Of a stretch of 64,000 nucleotides of DNA, positions 54,519 to 61,483 are shown in pieces (the first letter of the stretch is position 1; each line of letters starts with the position of its first letter). The position numbers and the translations under genes were made by a program. The notes below the pieces were generated by a model. That model saw only the letters and a program-made list of their open reading frames with translations. It was not told where the DNA came from and searched no databases. The stretch comes from Flavobacterium humidisoli (GTDB lineage: Bacteria; Bacteroidota; Bacteroidia; Flavobacteriales; Flavobacteriaceae), in assembly GCF_023272795.1 (NCBI RefSeq), contig NZ_CP096829.1, forward strand, positions 3,472,001 through 3,536,000. Reading direction: 5' to 3'.

Positions 54519-55589
54519 ATGAAAAGTATAGATACGCTTACCCAAGAAGCAATTAGTTTATTAAAAAGCTTAATCGAAACCCCTTCATTTTCAAGTGAAG
54601 AAGATCAGACGGCTCTTTTAATCGAAAATTGGTTCAATCAGAATGAAATTCCTTTCAAGAGAGAAAACAACAATGTGTGGGCTTTCAATAAGTATTTCGA
54701 CGAGAACAAACCAACACTTTTACTTAACTCACATCACGATACAGTAAGACCTAATCAGGCGTATACCAACGACCCGTTTAAAGCTATCGAAAAAGACGGA
54801 AAACTATTCGGATTAGGAAGCAATGATGCTGGAGGCTGTCTGGTGTCATTATTAGCGACTTTTGTTCACTTTTACGAAAACCAAAATCTATCGCATAATA
54901 TCGTTATTGTGGCTTCCGCCGAAGAAGAAAGCAGCGGAAAAAATGGTTTAAACAGCGTTTTAAAACATTTACCAGAATTAGATTGTGCGATTGTAGGAGA
55001 ACCAACTTTAATGCAATTAGCCGTTGCCGAAAAAGGTTTATTGGTTTTGGATGTAAAAGTAAAAGGAACCGCAAGCCACGCCGCACATCAAAACGACGAT
55101 AATGCTTTATACAAATCAATTCCAGTAATGGAATGGTTTAAAAACTATAAATTCGACAAAATCTCAGACGTTTTAGGTCCTGTAAAAATGACCGTAACGC
55201 AAATCAATGCAGGTAAACAGCATAATGTAGTGCCATCAGAATGCGATTTGGTTGTAGATATTCGTGTAACAGACCGCTATACCAATGCTGAAATTTTGGA
55301 AGTGGTGAAAGCCAATGTAAATGCCGAAGTAACGCCAAGATCCATGCATTTAAACGCTTCGTCTATTCCAGTTGCGCACGGTTTAGTGCAGGCTGGAATT
55401 GCTTTAGGAAGAACAACTTATGGATCTCCAACACTTTCAGATCAATCGGTTTTGAGCTGTCAGTCGTTAAAATTAGGACCAGGAGAAACGTTGCGTTCGC
55501 ATTCAGCAGACGAATTTATTTTTGTAAATGAAATTGAAGAAGGAGTCGATTTGTACATCAAAATACTAACCGATTTCTTTAAATTATAA
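54519..55589 (+). CDS. argE: M20-family N-acylcitrulline / N-acylornithine deacylase ArgE
   Basis: 356 residues from the ATG at 54519; an ATG 36 bp upstream starts inside the repeat arm. Metal-binding motifs: LLNSHHDTVRP, GLGSNDAGGCL, ASAEEESSGKNGL, DCAIVGEPT. In the pathway with ArgF' it frees citrulline from N-acylcitrulline. Nearest homologues are annotated as acetylornithine deacetylase; the acyl group is probably succinyl. Confidence 0.92.
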   Translation: MKSIDTLTQEAISLLKSLIETPSFSSEEDQTALLIENWFNQNEIPFKRENNNVWAFNKYFDENKPTLLLNSHHDTVRPNQAYTNDPFKAIEKDGKLFGLGSNDAGGCLVSLLATFVHFYENQNLSHNIVIVASAEEESSGKNGLNSVLKHLPELDCAIVGEPTLMQLAVAEKGLLVLDVKVKGTASHAAHQNDDNALYKSIPVMEWFKNYKFDKISDVLGPVKMTVTQINAGKQHNVVPSECDLVVDIRVTDRYTNAEILEVVKANVNAEVTPRSMHLNASSIPVAHGLVQAGIALGRTTYGSPTLSDQSVLSCQSLKLGPGETLRSHSADEFIFVNEIEEGVDLYIKILTDFFKL

Positions 55590-55602
55590 GAAAAGAAAAA
55601 CC

Positions 55603-55711
55603 GCCACGAATTCACGAATTGTTTTTTTACTATATGAACAAGATATTAATTCGAATTAATTTGAAAAAAATAATCGCAAAGATTTGAAAAAATAATTCGT
55701 GAATTCGTGGC
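55603..55711. repeat. Octamer-periodic palindrome with CACGAATT arms, before argH
   Basis: Left arm CCACGAATTCACGAAT (55604-55619) and right arm ATTCGTGAATTCGTGG (55695-55710) are exact complements, each two 8-nt units, with a 75-nt loop that itself holds an AATTCGAATT palindrome. Same units as the element at 35269-35308, there with almost no loop. Confidence 0.88.
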
Positions 55712-55728
55712 GAAAAAAAACATAACCT

Positions 55729-57009
55729 ATGAAACTTTGGGAAAAAGGAATACCAACAGATAAACAAATCGAACAATTTACAGTAGGAAACGACCGTGAA
55801 CTGGATTTGGTTCTGGCAAAATACGATGCTTTAGGTTCAATTGCTCATGCTAAAATGCTGGGACAAATTGGTTTATTAACTGAAGAAGAAACCACTTCTT
55901 TAGTCGATGCATTAAACGAAATTATAGCAGATATTGTAGTGGGTAATTTCGAAATAGAAGACAGTTTCGAAGATGTGCATTCTAAAATAGAATATCTTCT
56001 AACAGTAAAATTAGGCGATGCAGGAAAGAAAATACATACCGCGCGTTCTCGTAACGATCAAGTTTTGGTAGACGTTCATTTGTATCTAAAAGACGAATTA
56101 AAAGCCATAAAAGAACAAGTTAAAACATTATTTGACTTGTTAATGGAATCGGCAGAAAAACATCAAAATGTTTTATTGCCGGGTTATACGCATTTACAAA
56201 TCGCGATGCCATCGTCTTTCGGAATGTGGTTTTCTGCTTACGCTGAAAGTTTGATTGATGATATTACGATGTTAAACGCAGCTTCAAAAATCGTAGATCA
56301 GAATCCGTTAGGTTCTGCTGCGGGTTACGGAAGTTCATTCCCAATCAACAGAACCTTTACAACAAAAGAATTAGGATTTGAAACCTTAAAGTACAATGCC
56401 GTTGCTGCACAAATGAGCCGCGGAAAAGCAGAGAAAACCGTTGCTTTTGCGATGACAAGCGTGGCTGGAACGCTATCAAAATTTGCCATGGACGTTTGTT
56501 TGTATATGAGTCAGAACTTTGACTTTATTGGTCTTCCAGCGCATCTTACAACAGGTTCAAGCATTATGCCTCACAAGAAAAATCCGGATGTTTTCGAATT
56601 AATCAGAGGAAAATGCAATAAGATTCAATCGCTTCCGTACGAAATCACTTTAATCACCAATAATCTTCCAAGCGGTTATCATAGAGATTTACAGCTTTTA
56701 AAAGAAGGTTTATTCCCAGCGATTCAGACTTTAAAATCTTGTTTGGATATTGCAATATTTTCTATAAAGGATATTACGGTTAAAGATCATATTTTAGAAG
56801 ATAAAAAATACGATTATTTGTTTACGGTTGATACTTTAAACGAAATGGTTGTAGCAGGAATGCCATTTAGAGATGCTTATAAAGCTGTTGCTGAGCAATT
56901 AGAAGCGGGAACGTATAAATCTCCAAAAGAAACCAAACATACGCATGAAGGAAGCATTAATAATTTATGTCTTGATGCAATTAAAGATAAAATGAAAGCT
57001 GCTTTTTAA
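55729..57009 (+). CDS. argH: Argininosuccinate lyase ArgH
   Basis: 426 residues. It cuts argininosuccinate to arginine and fumarate, the last step. The fumarase-superfamily signature is GSSIMPHKKNPD; also HTARSRNDQVLVD and LLPGYTHLQIAMP. Last gene of the operon; a strong terminator is 35 bp downstream. Confidence 0.96.
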   Translation: MKLWEKGIPTDKQIEQFTVGNDRELDLVLAKYDALGSIAHAKMLGQIGLLTEEETTSLVDALNEIIADIVVGNFEIEDSFEDVHSKIEYLLTVKLGDAGKKIHTARSRNDQVLVDVHLYLKDELKAIKEQVKTLFDLLMESAEKHQNVLLPGYTHLQIAMPSSFGMWFSAYAESLIDDITMLNAASKIVDQNPLGSAAGYGSSFPINRTFTTKELGFETLKYNAVAAQMSRGKAEKTVAFAMTSVAGTLSKFAMDVCLYMSQNFDFIGLPAHLTTGSSIMPHKKNPDVFELIRGKCNKIQSLPYEITLITNNLPSGYHRDLQLLKEGLFPAIQTLKSCLDIAIFSIKDITVKDHILEDKKYDYLFTVDTLNEMVVAGMPFRDAYKAVAEQLEAGTYKSPKETKHTHEGSINNLCLDAIKDKMKAAF

Positions 57010-57043
57010 TATTGCGAAATGTGAAAAGTTGGGTATAAAAAGT

Positions 57044-57078
57044 AAAAAGGTCATTGATTTGTTTCAATGACCTTTTTT
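57044..57078. terminator. Terminator of the arginine operon
   Basis: AAAAAGGTCATTG (57044-57056) and CAATGACCTTTTT (57065-57077) around an 8-nt loop. It is placed between converging genes and could serve both. Confidence 0.9.
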
Positions 57079-57087
57079 ATTATGAAT

Positions 57088-58404
57088 TTAATTCTTTACC
57101 AGTTTAAAAGTCTTGCTTCGGTTTTCTATTTGTACTTTGCATATATAAAATCCTTTAGCAAGATTTCCAACATTCAGTTCTAATTTTTCATCAGCAGAAA
57201 TATTTTTTGATTGCGAATATACTTTTGCACCATTCGATGAAAATAAATTAACCTGAGCCAATCCATTATCTGTACTTGAAAAATCTATATTTAAAAGACG
57301 ATTAATAACCGATGGATAATATTTTAGATCTAAGTTATTTGCATTATCATTTAAACCTAAATTGTTGCAGCTCGTAGATACAGCGCCTTGAGCAGTAACT
57401 TGAAGTGTTGCTCCAGCACCACAAGAAGAATTCGAAACGAATCCTGCAACGTTAGCGATTGGTAAAGTGCTGTAAGTATAAGAAGGTTTAGTTACAGCAG
57501 TTCCTGAACTTGCAGGAGCATTTAAACAATCTGTAAAAGCAATTCCAATTGTGCCGCCATCTGTACTCACATAGTTTTTAAAAGCAGTTCCAATTTTAGC
57601 AAAGTCAGTTCCTTCAACATAGCAAGTTGTATTATTGTTTCCGCCGCCCAGTCCAATTGCAAGAGAACCCGATACTGATGTATTGTAATAACAGTTTAAA
57701 ATATGCAGTTCGGCATTTCTTGCTCTAGGCATTCTTTCTTTACAGCCTTCAGCCCAATAACAGTTTTTAAAAGTAATGCTGTAATGACCATCAGAAGGAG
57801 CGTCGGTTTTAGAAGAACCAACTAAATCAGAAAAACGGTGATCATCAGCACCGCCAGATCCGCCAGCTTTTGGAGCTTTTAAGTAGATAAACTTACACCA
57901 GGAAACAGTTACATTATCTGCTGTGCCTTTATTATCAAAATTTCCGTCCATTCCGTCTTGAAATTCACAATGATCGACCCAAAGATTAGTTGCTTCAGAA
58001 GTTAGATTATCACGTCCGTCTACATCATACGCACCTGGGCCTTCAAAAATTAGATTTCTAATGATAATATTATTTGATCCGGGTTTTAAACTTAAAATTC
58101 CAGAACCTGCAGCGGTTTGATCTAAGTTTACTAATCGTGCCCCAGGAAGACCGATAATGGTCTTGTCATTCACTAGGAGGCTCGTGTACGAACAATTTAT
58201 AGTTCCAGAGACTAAAATAACCTGCGAAGTAGTCAGCTTTAATTTTGCTGTTAAATCGGTTAAAGTCGTCACAGTTACAGGAGTTGCATTTCCGCCTCCA
58301 GTAGCTGAAGCTCCAAATCCTTCTGGTGCACTCATAAAATAGTTTTGTGCAAACAGAAAGGAGCAAGGCAGAAGTAATGCCAATGCAATAATTTTTGTTT
58401 TCAT
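57088..58404 (-). CDS. Secreted pectate lyase (PL1-like) with type A T9SS sorting domain
   Basis: 438 residues. A signal peptide (MKTKIIALALLLPCSFLFAQ) leads into a right-handed beta-helix with NLWVDHCEF and a catalytic-side ADDHRFSDL and KERMPRARNAELHILNCYY, the arginine region of polysaccharide lyase family 1. The last 75 residues (YYPSVINRLLNI, SSNGAKVYSQS, LAKGFYICKV) are a type A (Por secretion) sorting domain, so the enzyme is exported by the type IX system. It cleaves pectin by beta-elimination. No further pectin genes are adjacent. Confidence 0.93.
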   Translation of the reverse strand: MKTKIIALALLLPCSFLFAQNYFMSAPEGFGASATGGGNATPVTVTTLTDLTAKLKLTTSQVILVSGTINCSYTSLLVNDKTIIGLPGARLVNLDQTAAGSGILSLKPGSNNIIIRNLIFEGPGAYDVDGRDNLTSEATNLWVDHCEFQDGMDGNFDNKGTADNVTVSWCKFIYLKAPKAGGSGGADDHRFSDLVGSSKTDAPSDGHYSITFKNCYWAEGCKERMPRARNAELHILNCYYNTSVSGSLAIGLGGGNNNTTCYVEGTDFAKIGTAFKNYVSTDGGTIGIAFTDCLNAPASSGTAVTKPSYTYSTLPIANVAGFVSNSSCGAGATLQVTAQGAVSTSCNNLGLNDNANNLDLKYYPSVINRLLNIDFSSTDNGLAQVNLFSSNGAKVYSQSKNISADEKLELNVGNLAKGFYICKVQIENRSKTFKLVKN

Positions 58405-58450
58405 TTAAGTGTGGTTTTTTGTGGCTTAATAGTTAATGTAATCGATTGCA

Positions 58451-58479
58451 CAAATGTAAAAGAATTAAAATAATTTCAA
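58451..58479 (-). promoter_or_regulatory. Promoter of the pectate lyase gene
   Basis: On the minus strand: TTG (58479-58477), 18-nt spacer, TACATTTG (58458-58451). Full consensus; 46 bp before the ATG. Confidence 0.75.
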
Positions 58480-58630
58480 ATTAATTTTTCAAATATTTAT
58501 TTTATAATGTTTTGATTTATAGATTTATAAGTGTTGTTTTTACACTATTTGATTATGATGTGATCTGGAGTGATATTTTAGAAAACAGGAAAGGTTTTAA
58601 AGTAAAGGGAGAAAATTCATGCTAAATACA

Positions 58631-58638
58631 TATATTTG
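58631..58638 (+). promoter_or_regulatory. Possible -7 box of the membrane-protein pair
   Basis: TATATTTG, 23 bp before the ATG at 58662. No TTG at the right distance. A GTACCA direct repeat follows (58641, 58656). Confidence 0.4.
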
Positions 58639-58661
58639 ATGTACCAGTTTAAAACGTACCA

Positions 58662-59663
58662 ATGGAAAAATTCAAAGATCAGTCTGCGCTTCATCTTTTT
58701 GAGAAGGGTTTAATTACACAAAACCAGTTGGAAGAAGTAAAAACCTATAGAAACCTAAATATCTTTTCATTAAATGCAGAATTAAAGCTATTTCTTTATT
58801 TATCAGTATTGTTATTTACTTCAGGAATTGGAGTTTTGATTTATGAAAATATAGATACTATAGGGCACATCGCTATTCTGTCATTGCTTTTAATTGTGAT
58901 TGCAGTCTGCTTTTTTTATTGTTTTAAGCATTCTAAAGGTTTTCAAAAAGAAGAAACAACTTTTGAGCACCCTGTTTTAGAATATCTGGTTTTGGCGGGC
59001 AATATCTTGACTTGTATTTTTATTGGATATCTTCAGTTTCAATACAAACCTTTTGGAGAACATTACGGATTAGCGACTTTAGTACCCACTGTTGTGAGTT
59101 TCTTTTGTGCTTATTATTTTGATAATAGAAGTGTTTTAACTATTGCAATTACGGGTCTGGCCGCGTATGTGGGACTTTCGGTTACGCCACAAGATATATT
59201 TAGTGACAGTAATAATTTGTATGCAAGCCAAAGTTTGAGCTATTCAGCGGTAATGTTGGGAGTTTTACTGATTTTATGGACCATCTACAGTAGTCGAATT
59301 TCACTAAAAACCCATTTTGGTTTAGTTTTTCTCACTTTTGCATTGCATATTGTAAGTATTGCTGCGATTAGTAATTTAACAGGTTATGATACATTAACAT
59401 GGGTAATATTTGCTTTAATTTTAGCTGGTTCAACCTATTACTTTTATAAAGTTAGTTACCAATATAAAGCAATGTCTCTATATGTATTTATGATTGTTTA
59501 TGCTTATATCGGAGGAAATATAGTTTTGTTTAGAGTTTTTGAAAACGTTGACTTCTCTGATATTTGGGAATTATTAATTTTCTTATTACCAGCTTATTTT
59601 GTTGGTTCGATTGTAATGTTTATTAAATTGATTAAAAAATTTCATAAAGAGATAGCAGAATGA
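58662..59663 (+). CDS. DUF2157-like multi-pass membrane protein
   Basis: 333 residues. A short soluble N-terminal helix domain (ALHLFEKGLITQNQLEEVK) precedes eight or nine membrane helices; the first is LFLYLSVLLFTSGIGVLIYE. This matches DUF2157 proteins, of unknown function. The gene overlaps the next one by 4 bp (ATGA), so both are cotranslated. The N-terminal domains of the two products resemble each other (LF.KG.IT.NQ and LYKGGFISKEQ), suggesting a paired origin. Confidence 0.75.
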   Translation: MEKFKDQSALHLFEKGLITQNQLEEVKTYRNLNIFSLNAELKLFLYLSVLLFTSGIGVLIYENIDTIGHIAILSLLLIVIAVCFFYCFKHSKGFQKEETTFEHPVLEYLVLAGNILTCIFIGYLQFQYKPFGEHYGLATLVPTVVSFFCAYYFDNRSVLTIAITGLAAYVGLSVTPQDIFSDSNNLYASQSLSYSAVMLGVLLILWTIYSSRISLKTHFGLVFLTFALHIVSIAAISNLTGYDTLTWVIFALILAGSTYYFYKVSYQYKAMSLYVFMIVYAYIGGNIVLFRVFENVDFSDIWELLIFLLPAYFVGSIVMFIKLIKKFHKEIAE

Positions 59664-60823
59664 TAGTATACAACAAACAATTATTAGAGAATGAAATTTT
59701 AATTGATGAAGCAGATTCTTTGTACAAAGGAGGTTTTATTAGTAAGGAACAGAAGAAATTTATAGAAAAAGAACTGCCCGCTTTAAAAGGTCAGAGTAAT
59801 ATTCTGGTTAGAATAGGTTTGTTTTTGCTTGGTTGCTTGTTATATGGTTCAATTTGTGGAGCAATTTCTTTATTTGGATTAAGTGCAGAGAATGTGTTTT
59901 TTCAAATCTGCTGCTATATTTTCACTATAGTTGGATTTGTAGGTGCAGAATTACTTGCAAATCAAGAATATCATAATCATGGCTTAGATGATGCTTTTAT
60001 ATTAAATGCGATTTTATGTTTGGGCGCAGCAGTAGCAATAACAACCGAAGGTCATGAAATAGTAATTGCTTTTTTTGTAGCAGTTGGAGCGCTTTTTATG
60101 TTTTTGAGGTATCTGCATGTATTATCAATGCTCGTGTTTTGTATTTCGGCAACCGCCTTTTTATTTTTCGGAATGTTTAAATTTGGAGATATTGGAAAAG
60201 CTATTTTGCCATTTGCAGCAATGATTTTCGCAGGATTATTTTATTTTTTGACTAAAAAGAGGATGACTCATTTAAGCAAAAGTTATTATTACAACGGATT
60301 ATTATTGGCAAATAGTTTTTGCTTGGTTTTATTTTACCTTTCTTGTAATTATTTGATTGTAAGAGAACTTTCTGCAGAACTTTTAGGAACAGAAGTACAG
60401 CCTGGAACAGATATTCCGTTTGCATTTTTCTTTTATGCGTTTACTTTTATTGTACCGATTGTTTATTTGGTGCAAGCTTTAAAAACAAAAGACCGAATAA
60501 TGCTTTGGTTGAGCTTTTTGGCGATTGCATTTTCAATTTATACCATTAGATTTTACCATTCGGTTTTGCCAATCGAAATAGCGCTTACGCTTGGCGGTGT
60601 GGTTTTATTTGCAATAGCTTACTTTTCAATTAGAAAATTAAAGGAAAAAGAAAGTGGTCTGACTTTTAAACCAGATAGAATCAACCATTCAGACAGTCTG
60701 TTAAATGCAGAAGCTTTAGTTGTGGCTTCCACTTTCGGAATGAAACCAGAAGTTAAGACAGCTTCTCCAATGGAATTTGGAGGAGGAGGTTTCAGTGGCG
60801 GAGGTTCTGACGGAAGTTTTTAG
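59660..60823 (+). CDS. DUF4401-like membrane protein with Gly-rich tail
   Basis: 387 residues. A cytoplasmic N-terminal helix region (1-45) and about ten membrane helices, then a soluble tail that ends in GGGGFSGGGSDGSF. Similar glycine-rich ends are seen in TPM/YgcG-type membrane proteins. Family DUF4401 is my best match from memory. It presumably forms a complex with the DUF2157-like product. A heptamer palindrome follows the stop. Confidence 0.7.
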   Translation: MIVYNKQLLENEILIDEADSLYKGGFISKEQKKFIEKELPALKGQSNILVRIGLFLLGCLLYGSICGAISLFGLSAENVFFQICCYIFTIVGFVGAELLANQEYHNHGLDDAFILNAILCLGAAVAITTEGHEIVIAFFVAVGALFMFLRYLHVLSMLVFCISATAFLFFGMFKFGDIGKAILPFAAMIFAGLFYFLTKKRMTHLSKSYYYNGLLLANSFCLVLFYLSCNYLIVRELSAELLGTEVQPGTDIPFAFFFYAFTFIVPIVYLVQALKTKDRIMLWLSFLAIAFSIYTIRFYHSVLPIEIALTLGGVVLFAIAYFSIRKLKEKESGLTFKPDRINHSDSLLNAEALVVASTFGMKPEVKTASPMEFGGGGFSGGGSDGSF

Positions 60824-60824
60824 A

Positions 60825-60887
60825 AATGTGAAATGTGAAAAAGTAAGCAATGCATATTATTTCTTCCTACATTTCACATTTCACAAA
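60825..60887. repeat. Heptamer-periodic palindrome between converging genes
   Basis: Nine 7-nt units in register: AATGTGAAATGTGA on the left, and TCACATTTCAC-type units on the right, complementary to each other. It starts right behind the stop at 60823 and ends 3 bp from the ytxJ stop, so it may be the only terminator for both. Confidence 0.88.
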
Positions 60888-60890
60888 AAA

Positions 60891-61280
60891 TTACACTTTA
60901 CTTTTTAATGCTTCTGCGTCAATATCACTGTGCGAAACATCGTAAACTGCTTTTCCGTTTTTGATTAATATCAATTGAGGAGATTCATGATAAACTCCAA
61001 ATCTGCTTGCAATTTCGTTTGAGATATCTCTGTGTGCTATCAAGTCTAAGAAGTATGCGTCAACAACATTTTCAAGGTCATATTCTCTTTCAAATTGCTT
61101 TAAAGCCATGCGGCTAATACTGCATCTTGTGCTGTGTTTAAAGATTACTACTGGTTTTTCGTTAGAAATGGCTTCGATTTCCATTAATTGAAGCATATTT
61201 GTTAATTCTGTCCAGTTTACTTTACTTTTTGTTCCTTCTGAGTTCTCTGAACTTCCGAAGATTGAATTAAAAAAACTCAT
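60891..61280 (-). CDS. ytxJ: Monothiol bacilliredoxin-like protein YtxJ
   Basis: 129 residues, thioredoxin fold. The motif FKHSTRCSISRMAL with one cysteine in TRCS is the family mark; SPQLILIKNGKAVY is the second conserved block. YtxJ acts with bacillithiol in redox repair of proteins; its presence implies that the organism uses bacillithiol, as other Bacteroidota do. The gene lies divergently from clpB with 203 bp between, where I see no clear promoter. Confidence 0.9.
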   Translation of the reverse strand: MSFFNSIFGSSENSEGTKSKVNWTELTNMLQLMEIEAISNEKPVVIFKHSTRCSISRMALKQFEREYDLENVVDAYFLDLIAHRDISNEIASRFGVYHESPQLILIKNGKAVYDVSHSDIDAEALKSKV

Positions 61281-61483
61281 ATTTGGCTTGTTTTATGACT
61301 TTTTGACACGCTTTAATCTTTAAAAACTGATTTTCACTGTCTTTTTGTCTGTTTTTTTACTGTGGAATATAATTTGTCTATTCGAATACAAAGTTAAAAT
61401 ATTTGAGTCAACAATTTACCTCAATAAATCGTAACTTTAATCCTATATATTTTAAACAGTTAAATCAATCAAATCAAAAAAAT

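Noticed and set aside
48419..55711. CRISPR array in the arginine operon gaps
   Set aside because: Units are 7-8 nt, contiguous and palindromic; no 20-40 nt repeats and no cas genes.
61281..61483. Heat-shock promoter or operator before clpB
   Set aside because: No TAnnTTTG with a TTG at proper spacing and no CIRCE-like inverted repeat could be found in the 203-bp gap.
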